64,000 nucleotides of DNA, taken from Arcuatula senhousia (lineage: Eukaryota; Mollusca; Bivalvia; Mytilida; Mytilidae). The position numbers and the translations under genes are program-made. Of the stretch, positions 41,949 through 53,835 are shown one piece after another (position 1 is the stretch's first letter; every line of letters starts with the position of its first letter). The notes below the pieces were generated by a model. It worked only from the letters and a program-made list of their open reading frames with translations, had not been told where the DNA came from and did not search any database. Location: assembly GCA_963971305.1 (NCBI GenBank), contig OZ020317.1, forward strand, positions 17,068,001 through 17,132,000, written 5' to 3'.

Positions 41949-42370
41949 CACTGTCGTGTACGTGAGGAGGATCGGTCATTTCAAGGTGGCAGACACTTCA
42001 TTGGGTCAAATCAGGGGGGGGGGTCTTTTCAGTGGTATTGTATGAAATCTACAGCACTTTACAAAATTTTACATATCTCCTAAGGAAGGTAATTAAAACG
42101 CAACTCTGGAAGCATTCTTTAATGGGAAGCCACCAATTGTCTTTCATGTTGTACCAATATTTGTTAATGAAAGATGTTCACAATTTAGATTTAAAAGTTT
42201 TGTTTATGTCAAGGATCGGTCCTGTGGTAATTTGCATATTAATCTTGAGAAAATGTGTTGAGGATCGGACTTCTGTCGAATTTTGGTTCAGGATCTGTCT
42301 TACAATGTAGAAACATTTAAATTCAAGAAATGTACTAAATAGAGTGTCTGGGCTTTATTTATTGTCTAAT
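41949..42370 (+). repeat. Left arm of an inverted duplication, unidentified sequence
   Basis: This segment is the reverse complement, with divergence, of 45880-46460. Shared blocks include AGGATCGGTCATTTCAAG, a G run of ten, TTCAGTGGTATTGTATGAAA, AACGCAACTCTGGAAGCATT and GGCTTTATTTATTGTC. Compared with the right arm it lacks about 125-150 bases between CATATCTCC and AACGCAAC. The translated text NGKPPIVF and CSQFRFKSFVYVKD is common to both arms, but here it is followed by a stop. I do not recognise the protein. Confidence 0.75.
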
Positions 42371-42883
42371 AGGAAAAAAAGTAATTGGAATTGAGCCCAC
42401 TGACGAAGGGAATCAATGATAAGATGCAAATACGGTTCAACTTCTTGCAAAAAAAATCTGCCCAGGCACATCTACGAATGAATTGATGAGGGTATTTTTG
42501 ATATGCATGATCGCTTCATTTTAAATTTTTCGTGAATTGTGATTAAAGGAATAAATTTTCTCGTGAACTGTGATATCTAAAATTTGATTTTCCATACCAT
42601 GACCCAGACCCCCATCTGAAATGTACTCTTTCAGATCCTTGTTTGATTGATTAAAAAGTCAAACTGAATCTAGTTGACTCGATCTGTTGATATACATTGA
42701 AAACAAAAATTAAAAAAATTACAGAAAAGTTATGTATTCACAATTCAATGATTTCAAATATCGATTAGAATTTTAGCTAACGAACAAGACGCATGGGGGG
42801 TCATGTAATACCCCGAGCGTCGGTGTCCGAATCAGCTTACCGAAGGTGGTCAAGGTCCATGCTTGCTTGCAGACATTTGCCAC
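42371..42883. other. No gene recognised
   Basis: Spacer between the left inverted arm and the second Naiad copy, AT-rich, with no supported frame. An alternative frame from 42846 runs into the Naiad copy but its first residues are not element-like. Confidence 0.4.
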
Positions 42884-44060
42884 ATCATCTTGCAACAGCA
42901 TCAAAACATTCGAATTCTCCACACTTCTCTACACTTCTATTCCACATGAACAACTGAAATCGCGATTGGCACAGTTGATTAAACGCAGCTTTTTCAAAAA
43001 GAATGGAAAACGCAGGTACAAATATCTAGTAGTCGATTATACCAAGATTTACTTTGTCATCATTGAGTCTAAGAAAAAGAAAAAATTTACAGAAGACCAA
43101 ATAATCGACATGCTCAACTTTCTTATTGACAATATATTTGTTCAGTTTGGTGGACGTGTTTTTCAGCAAACAATAGGGATCCCAATGGGCACTAATTGTG
43201 CACCTTTGCTTCCTGATTTGTTTCTTCATTCATACATATGAAGCAGACTTCTTACAATCTCTTCTAGTCAATAAAGACCGTACACTAGCTCTCTCTTTCA
43301 ACCTCACGTTCCGTTATATTGATGATGTTCTTTCACTAAACAATTCCCGATTTGGTGACTTTCTTCATCTCATATATCCCCAGGAGCTTGAGATAAAGGA
43401 CACAACGGATTTTAGGAAGTCTGCTTCATATTTAGATCTTCATCTCGAAACTGACTCTCAAGGAAGACTTTCAACAAGGCTCTATGACAAACGTGATGAC
43501 TTCAACTTTCCAATCGCCAACTTTCCCTTCTTGTGTAGCAACATTCCGTCCGCTCCAGCTTATGGAGTTTACGTATCTCAATTGATTCTTTACTCCAGAC
43601 CTGGCGGGACTTACATCTATTTCCTTAGCAAAGCGACACGTCTGACGCAAAAATTGCTCACACAGGGTTATGTTGCTCCTCTCACTCAAGAAATTTTACG
43701 GAAGACATCATGCACTTATAGACAAATATGGGATTTCGATCTCTCAGATGAGTGCAGATGTTGGTTTGTCATAGGATTTTGTTTTGTCTTCCTTTACCGG
43801 ACTTGATACGCTGAATGGACTATTGGCAACGCGACGGCTGTGCTATAGCAAGCAGTAACTGCTTACTCTTCCGGAGCACCTGAGTTCACTCTTGTTTCGA
43901 CTGGAGTTCGCGTTGTTGATTGATATTCAGTATTTTGTGTTTCCATGTTTTACATGTTGTCTGTTTTTGTCCCGTTCTTGTTGGTGTTTACTGGTTTTGT
44001 CTCTGCCCTTTCGGACTTTTGACATTCGGATACCCCATTGGTACCTCTGCTTCTTTCAAC
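42884..44060 (+). pseudogene. Naiad-type element, 5'-truncated copy
   Basis: The homology starts at CATCTTGCAACAGCATCAAA and runs to TTGGTACCTCTGCTTCTT. It encodes the second half of the RT: STLLYTSIPHEQLKSRL, then RYKYLVVDYTK, then GGRVFQQTIGIPMGTNCAP and FRYIDDVLSLNN (YIDD), then YDKRDDFNFPIANFPF. A four-base insertion at about 43235 and a small insertion near 42925 shift the frame; the second frame runs to a stop at 43804. The normal end of the RT is probably the TAG within GGTTTGTCATAG near 43771. It keeps the 13 bases missing from the copy at 31.6 kb. Identity between the two copies is high. Confidence 0.88.
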
Positions 44061-44556
44061 CATATTCTGATATCGGTATAGTAGTTCCACCTAGTGATGC
44101 TGAGCACAAAAGCGTGCTTCGGGCGTTGACTGTGCTCTATCTTTTTCGAATGGATGACCACTAACAGAAGAATACTAGTAGTTTAAGTTCATTACCACTT
44201 TATATCAGTACTGAGCGCAAGAGTGCCAAGTGTAGATTTTTTCTATCAGAAACTAAGTTTTTACATAATTATGAATGACAAGCATTTCAAAAAACTTAAA
44301 GACTTATAATAGAAGATAAGATATGTGGCCAACAAGTCTAGTCTTGTGTTCAACAGAACATGTACAGAAACGTGAATGGCCATAGCCAAATTTGTTTTGA
44401 GAGAATATATCAGGAATAAAACAATGATTCATTACAAAAACAGTTATTTTTCGTTGAATTGCACGTGCGTCTCATTATTGTTTCCCTTCTTCAGATCGAT
44501 TATTATCCCCGCGCTGGCGTTAATGTCTATGAGATAATATCTGTAACCATTGGGAG
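44061..44556. other. No gene recognised
   Basis: Anonymous sequence between the Naiad copy and the 153-bp tandem repeat. No frame or repeat could be supported. Confidence 0.4.
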
Positions 44557-45150
44557 CAGAAAGATGAAACTTGGGTCATTGCTGCATTGTGGGCAGGACT
44601 GTGACGAAGATTTCGAAATTCGGAATAATGCCCTTAGTGGCTTGGCTGCATAGGTAGCCTAAGGACACACAATTCCCTCGTCACGCAACTCCTCCTAGGT
44701 TATTTTGGAATACGGAACTGAAAATTTGCCCAGTAGTTGCACTATGAATGTAGATTCCACCAAAGATTTCGGAATTTCGATAATGACCATAGAGGCTGGG
44801 CTGCATAGGAAGCCTAAAGGCTCATCATTCCTTCGTCACGCACTCCTCCTATGTTATTTGGAATACAGAATTGAAACTTAGCTCAATAGTTGCGCTGTGG
44901 ATGTAGATTCTTTCAAAGGTTTCGGAATTTTGATAATGTCCCTAGGGGCTGGGCTGTTAGGTAGCCTAAGGGCAAAATATTCCTTCGTCACGCAACTCCT
45001 CCGAGATAATTTGGAATACGGAACTGAAACTTGGGTCAGTAGTTGCATTATGAATGTAAATTCTGCCAAAGGTTTCGGAATTTTGATAATGGCCTTAGGG
45101 GCTGGGCTGCATATGTATTCCTTCGTCACGCATTCTTTACATTACTATCA
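44557..45150 (+). repeat. Tandem repeat, ~153 bp x 4
   Basis: Four units share GGAATACGGAACTGAAA, TTTCGGAATTTTGATAATG and CCTTCGTCACGCAACTCCTCC. The TTCGGAAT-type anchor lies near 44611, 44766, 44920 and 45072, a spacing of 152-155. The last unit is shortened. A minus-strand frame runs over two units, but the unit length drifts from a multiple of three, so I do not call a protein. Confidence 0.85.
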
Positions 45151-45879
45151 CTCCAACTACCAGGGTAAAGTCTCATTTCAATACATATACATTTAAGTAC
45201 TACTTGTTCTAAGAATTAGGCAGATACCATTAATAGGGTAGCACATCGATAATAAATACACAAAAAAAATTCAACAGAATTAATTACAGCAACCCCAGTA
45301 AACTTTGTTTTGACCACTAAATTTTTCAGTCTATCTTGGGTTTAGGAGATATTACCAGTCAAAATTTAGTTACATTGTATAGTGAAAAGTACGGGAAAAT
45401 TTCCCGCCATATTTTTTTCCTATATAACCAGTCAAAAAATATCTAGACACCAAATACATATTAAGATGTAAAAACTGCATTGGGTTCGTTTTTATGGTAA
45501 AATGAATGCATCTATACCCCAAAATCTGAAATTGGAAATTATCGATGTGCCACCCCCTGCCTGATCCTGATGTGGAATAGTGCTTAATAGTACAAGTAAT
45601 GCTCATTATAGTCATAGTTTATTTCTTTCAATTATTTGCCCTTTATACTATCCAACACCAGAGTAGCGCGGGATATGCAGCGTGGCTGCTTTAACTAGTT
45701 TATGGTTAATGTCGCGGGTTCCATGATGGAAACCCTTTTCACGGAAATTCTTGTAATTCTTGTACAGATATACAGCAAAATCATCCTATAACCTCTCCTT
45801 TTCTTCCTCAGTAGACTATAGGCAGACCCCTTCTTTTCAATCATTTCTGGATTCGTCTCCGGTTAAAGATTTCTTGTCA
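45151..45879. other. No gene recognised
   Basis: AT-rich spacer. A plus-strand frame from 45760 enters the inverted arm but has no recognisable similarity. GCGGGATATGCAGCGTGG near 45668 stands out as GC-richer but is unassigned. Confidence 0.35.
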
Positions 45880-46460
45880 AATTTGACAATAAATAAAGCT
45901 CAGAAATTGTCTATTTCGTACATATCTCTCGAATTTAAATATGAAAATGTTTCTACATTTGGAAGAAAAACCAAAATTCGACAGAAGTCCGATCCTGAAC
46001 ACATTTTCTCAAGATTAATATGTAAATTACCACAGGACTGATCCTTGACATAAACAAAACTCTTAAATCTAAATTGTGAACATCTTTCAAGATATATTGA
46101 TACAACAAGAAAGACAATTGGTGGCTTCCCATTAAAGAATGCTTCCAGAGTTGCGTTTCGGTAAGTTAAGCCCATAGTTTTGTGTAAAATTACCGATTTC
46201 AGGAGAAATGCCCGCTTCGATTTTCATTTCAGATGTTTACTCGCCTTTTGGAGACTTATATGGAAAATCCATCAATCCTTTTTTCCATTGGTCTTTTATA
46301 TGTAGAAGACAATTCTATTACTATCCGGAGATATGTAAAATTTTGTAAAGTGCTGTAATTTTCATACAATACCACTGAAAAGACCCCCCCCCCCCGGATT
46401 TGACTCACCGAAGTTTCTGCCATCTTGAAATGACCGATCCTTCTCATGTACACGACAATG
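45880..46460 (-). repeat. Right arm of the inverted duplication, with possible coding exons
   Basis: Read on the minus strand, two frames occur. One (46501-46256) includes ATGGCAGAAACTTCG followed by GTGAGT, a good splice-donor form. The other (46175-45900) reads RNATLEAFFNGKPPIVF, CSQFRFKSFVYVKD, CGNLHINLEKMC and SGSDFCRILVF, and ends EIDNF stop. The second frame is also readable in the left arm, with substitutions and a stop. Four Cys residues are shared. I recognise no family; it may be a mobile-element gene, a captured host exon pair or chance. The arm has C13 where the left has G10. Confidence 0.6.
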
Positions 46461-47924
46461 TAAATAGCATAGCAAAAATGAACAGTTTCTTTTGCGGCCA
46501 TTCATTGTAATCCTATGTAATACAACATACATGTGTATTGTACATTAATTTCTGACTTCTATAATATATGTTTTAAGTTGTTATGTTACTCATTTATAGA
46601 TCTGAGTCTCTCGATATAATTTGAAATTCAAGCTTTCTTAATTTGACCATTTATACATTTTGTAAGACTATTCTTATAATTAGTCCGTTACATAATTTAC
46701 TGCCATTACGGTCTTATCAGCTCTATTCCGTTATTTTGTTGATACCACATTACAACAGACACAGCATGCTTGAAAGATACAAGAAAGTAGTAAACCCAAG
46801 AAGGCCCTAAATCGGCACAACCTGCTTATGCATATAATTGCTGCTTTGATGTTCATAAAAACCCATATTTTCACAATTTGCAATGTTATTTAGGCTCAGT
46901 TGTTTATAAACAAGGAAAGCAGTGAGCTTGAAAGTAGTGTGTGTTTTTAAAAAATCTCACTGTTCGACATTTCTCCTTGATTTCTATATGAATCGGTCCA
47001 TATGAAAATAGCCACACTCGTCTACACCAAAAATACTTTGAGATAGAAATGTGTATTATTATGTAATAAATTGAATATGTTTGACAAATATGGCCAATAT
47101 TTTGAAAATATGTGAAAAGTTAGTGTTTGAAATGACAACGATTGTCTGCTGACGTAATTTTATATCTTTTAAAAATCTTACTGCTTTGAAAAGATCAGTT
47201 ATAATACGAACAGTTGAAGCAGTTTGAAACTAAATAAAAATAACGGACTGATTTGAAACAATCGTAATTCTACTCTATTACTAACTTAGTTTAATAAGAA
47301 GTGAAATAGATAATGAAATTTGTGTTAGCCCAAACGATTGCTTTGTTTAAAGTATATTATCATTATTTTAATGAAAGTGAAACAAATTGCGTATAGGTAA
47401 TATTTATTACCGCCGTTCAAAACGCATTAATTAGTACTCATGCACATATGTTGGCTTATAAAGAAATCTAAAGTATTATGCTTAGGGAACATCATATAGT
47501 ATGCACGTCAATGCATTAAAAAGGGATCATGTTAAGTAAAGCAACACGTTCTAACAGCTTTGAAGATAAGACCTCAATTTCTTGTTTCTCATTAGGTTTC
47601 ATGAATGGTATGTAACAGAAATAATTGAAAATGTTCATGTAATGCTTTTGAAATGAAAAGAGAAATTTCTAATGAAACCAGAATAGAGGCTTTCAATCAA
47701 ACTTTGAAAATTTTAAATCAATCAAATTCCGATCGATTAACAACACTTATGTAAATATAAATAATAAATGGTAAGCAGTGCATGAAATTGAAGGAAACAT
47801 AATTTTTAAACATCGTACGGAAAATGATCGACCTTAACTGGCCTGAAAACAATTAATACATGCATTATGAAAATCTTTGTATTCATACAAATGCACATTA
47901 CCAGTCAACTAATTGTGTTGGGGT
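46461..47924. other. No gene recognised
   Basis: About 1.5 kb of AT-rich sequence with no open frame over 60 residues that I can support and no clear repeat. Confidence 0.45.
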
Positions 47925-48070
47925 GTGGGTGGGTGTGTATGTGAGGGTGTGGGGGAAGGTGTGGATGTGTGTGTGTGTGCTTAACGCCCTTTATCGACGC
48001 ACCTGAGCCATGTAGGGCGGTCAGTTCTATTGTAAGAGGAAACTGGAGTACCCAGAAAAAACCAGGCCCT
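47925..48070 (-). repeat. SINE-like remnant with CA-rich tail
   Basis: On the minus strand: TTTTTCTGGGTACTCCAGTT, TGACCGCCCTACATGG, GTGCGTCGATAAAGGGCGTT and then CACACACACACATCC. The GGGCGTTAA end followed by a simple repeat parallels the SINE at 26.8-27.3 kb, and the GTACTCCAGTTTCC text is a phrase I recall from molluscan SINE-like repeats. No target duplication is evident. Confidence 0.5.
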
Positions 48071-49987
48071 TACAACTATAATGAGACTTAATTGAAGCTC
48101 CATTGTAACACGTTCGTCAAAAATAAGGAATGAAATGGAAAGCTGCCCAAGCTCAAATTACATTTATACTTTATGGTTCTCTGACAATCATCCGTAATTA
48201 TATGAAATGATGTACCATAGATAAGACACCACCCATTAGAGTTGAAGGGGGGTTAATTGGTCAGATATCTTTTTCTTTTTGATCTTAAATCCGCTATAAT
48301 ATAATATTTGTTCATAATTTACCTCATTTTATATTGCAGAAAATATTCTGTAGAATATTTTTTTCACCTCAGGTGTCAAATATTTTTTTCATTACATATA
48401 AGATTTAGAATTTTTTTTTCGGAAAAAACCAAGGCTCCTCTTCAAGTTAATTGGTCGGTCCGTAATACTAGTATAGACGTGGAAAAAAATCACGCCACAA
48501 AACAAAAAATAACATTCTTAAGTCTGAGAATATTATCAGCTCCAATAACAAATACAATGAGAATATTCTCCGTATTTAGTATTTTTTTTTAAGTTTTGTG
48601 GCGCCGGGTCTTTGATGAAAGGTCCTACAATGCCTTTTTTATTTGTCATAGTTCTAGCATTTATAGCTCTAGACATAGTTCCAGTCTTTGAATAGTTATG
48701 AGAACATGCAATTAAGTGTAAATGTAGTTAATCATGAATGCACACACAATTCCATAAAAATTAAGTTTGAAAATATCTCCTCCTACAGTTTATCTATCTT
48801 AGTGTATATCTGTGCATTGAGGTAAAGAGTCCATTTTTACTTACTTCCATGGATGCATACACTTGCTTTTTATGACATTTTCATATATAAAATTACCAAA
48901 ATTTAAAATTAATAAAATGCCTCGATAATTTTTGTGTCACATGCATATGCAACTCGGAAAATCTTTATTGAGTAAAAAAAATAATTTTGCTTTAACATTG
49001 AGCATTTTTAGGGGTATTTTATGGATTTTGGGGGATTTTAAGGGTGTGTTATTGATTTCTATGATGTGTTATCGATTTTCAATGGATATGACATGAATAG
49101 ACAGTGATATGGCTAGAATCATACTAGAATACTTGTATCTGAGAAAGGCTGTATTACTTATTACGAATTATCAATATTATTTAAAACAAAATTTCATCCA
49201 CAAAATTTGAATTTATTATTGGGTAGTTTTGTTATTATACCTTTATTAAAACTTGTTTCCAACAAACAAATTCGTATATTGCTACATTGTATATGGAGAA
49301 ACAACAATTCAAAATGAATTGAACAAAGTACAGCTACAAGCATTAATATCTGACGCAATTAAAGCAAGCTTTCATCTTTTCTTATCTGTTGAGAAATGAG
49401 ATTTGAAGAAGATACAATAAAGTATCTAAGGTTCAAATAAAAAGCAAAGTTTTCTAGATAAAAGATATATTTTGACATCTTTGTTATGATATATTAAAAG
49501 AAGAATATAAAATTTTCTTATTGAAGTTAGCGGAATAAAAATAAGAGTCAGTTATTTGCTATTAATGTCGTTAATTCATTATATTTATAGGAAACTATGC
49601 ATGAACCCGTTTAGTTCATGTTACATGATGACGGTCGTGTCTTATACGAAACATTGAAGTTTTTGGCAAAGATCTGTTTTTAAAATTCCTATATGTGTAA
49701 AACTAAGAGGAAAAGAAAGAAAATACTTAAAAAGTATTTCAAGCCTTTCTCTGCTACCCATCCCTCAGGTTTTTTGCATTTATAGAAAACAGATGGTTGA
49801 AATATCTTTGATTAAATAAATTGAATAATTTACTATCGTTAAATGTATGGATGTTGAATTAGTTTCATTTTGAAAGTACAAAATTTCAAAGGCATAGGTT
49901 ACACTTTCCAATAAAATGGTAGATATTTAACCTATTTTTCTAGTCTATGTACAACTTAAACGGCACATAGAAACACAAAATAAAGTG
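48071..49987. other. No gene; repeat fragment at 48340-48475
   Basis: A fragment near 48340-48475 shares CTTCAAGTTAATTGGTCGGTCC and AATATTTTTTTC blocks with the hairpin region at 23.33-23.45 kb (complementary orientation). The rest is AT-rich without supported features. Confidence 0.4.
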
Positions 49988-49989
49988 TA

Positions 49990-50306
49990 GCAGCGTCTAG
50001 ATATAAAAATCGCCGATCGTTTTCCCTTCCAGTTTACAAGATTACTTTTGTTGTTTTCCCTATTCATTTTCTTTCCGTTCAAATTGTCATGAAGTACCCC
50101 TAAATAACCTTCCATAAAATCGATTGTGAGTAGATTTGATAACACCAACACAAACAGCACGTGGAGGCCAAATGACAGGGCATTGTTGATATTTGGCTAT
50201 ATTTTGGTGAACTGAAATACGCAAAAAAATGCCCCGGCAAAACGGATCAATTGTGCACCTACAAAATACTGAAAGTTTATGCAAAACTTATTTATCTAGA
50301 CGCTGC
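49990..50306. mobile_element. 317-bp foldback element with TA flanks
   Basis: The ends GCAGCGTCTAGATA and TATCTAGACGCTGC are exact complements and each is bordered by TA (49988-49989 and 50307-50308). A TA duplication is the target of Tc1/mariner-type transposons, so this may be a MITE of that superfamily, although only 14 bases of inverted repeat support it. No transposase is present. Confidence 0.65.
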
Positions 50307-50392
50307 TATGCCTTATTAAGCAATTAAATGTGTATTTAAGGCTCCACATAGACTGAAAATAGAGGTAAAATATCAACTGTGAAGATGATATA

Positions 50393-51815
50393 GGTATAAC
50401 AATTGAGTACCAATTACACAGCTGGAAATTCTTTGCTTTGTATTACAATTGAGTACCAATAACACACAGCTGGAACCTCTTTGCCAGGTATAACAACTGA
50501 GTACCAATTAAACACAGCTGGATCCATTTTGCCAGGTATAACAATTGAGTACCAATAACACAGCTGGAATCTCTTTGCCAGGTATAACAATTGAGTACCA
50601 ATAACACACAGCTGGAACTTCTTTGCCAGGTATAACAACTGAGTATCAATAACACACAGCTGGGACCTCTTTGCCAGGTATAACAACTGAGTACCAATTA
50701 AACACAGCTGGATCCATTTTGCCAGGTATAACAATTGAGTACCAATAACACAGCTGGAATCTCTTTGCCAGGTATAACAATTGAGTACCAATAACACACA
50801 GCTGGAACTTCTTTGCCAGGTATAACAATTGAGTACCAATAACACAGCTCGAATCTCTTTGCCAGGTATAACAATTGAGTACCAATAACACACAGCTGGA
50901 ACTTCTTTGCCAGGTATAACAATTGAGTACCAATAACACACAGCTGGAACTTCTTATTGAGTACCAATAACACACAGCTGGAACTTCTTTGCCAGGTATA
51001 ACAATTGAGTATCAATAACACAGTTGGAACCTCTTTGCCAGGTATAATAATTGAGTACCAATATCACACAGCTGGAATCTTTTTGCCAGGTATAACAATT
51101 GAGTACCAATTAAACACAGCTGGAACTTCTTTGCCAGGTATAACAATTGATTACCAATTAAACACAGCTGGAACATTTTTGCAAGGTAAAACAATTGAGT
51201 ACCAATTAAACACAGCAGGAACTTCTTTGCAAGGTATAAAATTTGAGTACCAATATCACACAGCTGGAATCTCTTTGAAAGGAATAACAATTGAGTACCA
51301 ATATCACACAGCTGGAACCTCTTTGCCAGGTATAACAATTGAGTACTAATATCACACAGCTGGAACCTCTTTGCCAGGTATAACAATTGAGTACCAATAA
51401 CACACAGCTGGAACTTCTTATTGAGTACCAATAACACACAGCTGGAACTTCTTTGCCAGGTATAACAATTGAGTATCAATAACACAGCTGGAATCTCTTT
51501 GCCAGGTATAACAATTGAGTACCAATAACACACAGCTGGAACTTCTTTGCCACGTATAACAATTGAGTACCAATAACACACAGCTGGAACTTCTTATTGA
51601 GTACCAATAACACACAGCTGGAACTTCTTTGCCAGGTATAACAATTGAGTACCAATAACACAGCTGGGATCTCTTTGCCAGGTATAACAATTGAGTACCG
51701 ATAACACACAGCTGGAACTTCTTTGCCAGGTATAACAATTGAGTACCAATATCACACAGCTGGAACCTCTTTGCAAGGTATAATAATTGTTTACCAATAA
51801 TTACACACAGCCGGG
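50393..51815. repeat. Minisatellite, ~45-48 bp unit, about 30 copies
   Basis: Units have the form GGTATAACAATTGAGTACCA followed by ATAACACACAGCTGGAAC and TTCTTTGCCA. Lengths vary between 45 and 48 bases, and several short units of about 34 bases lack the middle (CTTCTTATTGAGTACC). Variants GGATCCATTTT, GGAATCTCTTT and GGAACCTCTTT follow one another in a set order; the GGATCC type recurs at 50521 and 50711, giving a higher-order period of about 190. Long open frames on both strands arise because 48 is a multiple of three. They are not evidence of a protein. Confidence 0.93.
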
Positions 51816-53010
51816 TCAACTTTAACAAGTTGTTTTATTGTTAAACCTGGCAAATAGGCTCCAGCTGCCTGTTATTTGTACTAAAATAGACGATAAAGAG
51901 ATGTGGAATAAGTGTACGCGACACAACCAATATTAAAGAAATGGCAATTTAAATGAAAGTACCGTTGGTACTAATAACTCGGAAGTCAGAATGTTTCCTA
52001 AATGTTAGCGTATGCTGATTTACAAATGTTCAGTTGAGTTCTGAAACTAGTGTTTTCTATAAAATATCACCTTCTATGTTAATTTTGTCGTCTTCTGAGC
52101 AATGCCCCACTCAAAGACTGTATACTGTTAACACTGTAAATTCGTCCGTCCGTCCGTCCAAAATAATATCGGTATACTGTAAAAATATAAAGTACATCAC
52201 GGTTTTCTAACATGCAACTACATAAGATAGTGGTCTTATATTTTGAATGATTAGCTTTATCCTATAGTTTACTGGTTTAATAAACTTTTTGTAGACTTTT
52301 GTGGAAAAATTAATAACATGAAAAGTATAATATACATACCTAAACATTTGGTATACTGACAGTTGGGGAGGTGGTCTACGCAACTGGCTCTATATATGCC
52401 ATGTGACCATGATCCATTTTTACGCTTCAACGACTCTTATATGAAATATATAAGGTCTTTTTTAGACATATCAAAACATCTTTGTTAAAAAACCTAGGCA
52501 TCTGATAATTCTTAGACGGTTAGGGTTGTGGTTTATGCTAATCACACCATGCTGTGTAACCCTGAATTCATTTTCACGCTTCAACAACTTTGGTTTTTTT
52601 CTTAGCCGTAAACTTTCTGTAGGACTTTGTGGGAAATGAAAACATGAAATTTTGTTCTACAGTGTTTTTTATCATAAAAAATATGGTCTGTATCTTATTT
52701 TTGATGAAAAAATATTTTGGCATATTTTTTTTGCTATTAACAGAAATTTGATATCTGGAAAATTTCTTAGTTATTTGCGAATAAAAAGCTTCGCCGAGTG
52801 CAGCACGATATGACCGCAACATGTTGCATGAACGTTGTATGTTTGAGGCAAATTATGCCGATGGCAGACTGATAAAGTTGTTTTAACACATGCCACCTTT
52901 GGTGAACTTTCCCATCCACTTTTTACAAGGAATTCAACACTTTTTTGCAAAAGCAGACCCCAAACAATTGCTGCTTCAAAAATACTTGCTGCTTTGCCTT
53001 TCACTTCCCC
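51816..53010. other. No gene; weak duplicated segment
   Basis: A pair of diverged segments near 52380-52440 and 52520-52590 both carry CCATG-x-TGTGACC/TGTAACC and TTACGCTTCAAC, about 150 bases apart. At 51898-51927 there is a 30-base sequence whose exact complement occurs at 63356-63385. There are no supported frames. Confidence 0.4.
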
Positions 53011-53835
53011 CCCTTGTGGTCCCTAATTTAGTAACGGATAATATGGGGTTGCAATTATAAATATTTCAATTTGCATCCACATGCTTGATAAGACTTAAAT
53101 TGCAAAAACAAAATCGGACCAGAAATAAAATGGAATATTTTTGCCCATTTAATGGCCATTAATTTCTTATTAAAAAAAGGGGGACCCCATAATCAATCCC
53201 ATCTATACATATCATAACAATTGACCAACCAGAACCAAAGTTATTATTGGACCAAATATAATACTTTACCCATACTCGTAAGACAGGGATCTGTATTGCA
53301 ATCACATTATCCATCTGTTTGCCCGTCCGTAACAAACTTTTGTAACAGATTTCTCGGCTTCAACTGAAGGGATTGATTTCAAATTCAGTAAACAGCTTTA
53401 GCATGATACGTTGTACCGTGTCTTCCCTTTCTAGGTAAGTTACGCATCTACATCCTGTTCTTTAGAGCCGAGTTAAGACTTTTTAAGTACCAAAAATAGA
53501 CAATGTTCACTAACAGAATTTCTCGGATCTACTAAAGGGATTTATTTTGGTATAAAGCTTAAGCTTAAGCATAATGAGTTGTACCGTGCCTCCCCTTTCC
53601 AGGTCATTTCGGTCATCTACTATACCTGTCTTCTGAATGGTCGAGCGGGTGTACGACTTCAAGCAACCCCTTGTTTGAATTTTTTGCCCTTTAAGGGCCC
53701 CTAGTTTATAAACGAATAAAAGGGGGATCCCAAAATATAAAATTTCACAGCATTTGGTTAACCAGAATAAAAGTCATTGTGGGAACAAACAAGAATGTAA
53801 TATTATTGGCCCCTTAAAAAAGGGGGACCCATTAA
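53011..53835 (+). repeat. Diverged tandem repeat containing two ~168-bp core units
   Basis: ATTTCTCGG...GAAGGGATT, GTTGTACCGTGTCTTCCCTTTC and CATCTAC occur near 53347 and again, diverged, near 53515. On either side are matching blocks with AAAAAGGGGGACCC and TTTGGTTAACCAGAA-type text (53145-53240 and 53750-53835). The array is old, with clear but incomplete similarity. Confidence 0.55.

Noticed and set aside
44878..45196. Proteins across the 153-bp tandem repeat
   Set aside because: Frames exist on both strands and unit length drifts between 152 and 155, so the repeat does not preserve one frame.
50414..51828. Long open frames (up to 189 residues, YWYSIVIPGKE repeats) across the minisatellite on both strands
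   Set aside because: A 48-base unit is a multiple of three, so several frames stay open by arithmetic. Units of other lengths switch frames, and no start context, signal peptide or known repeat protein fits.
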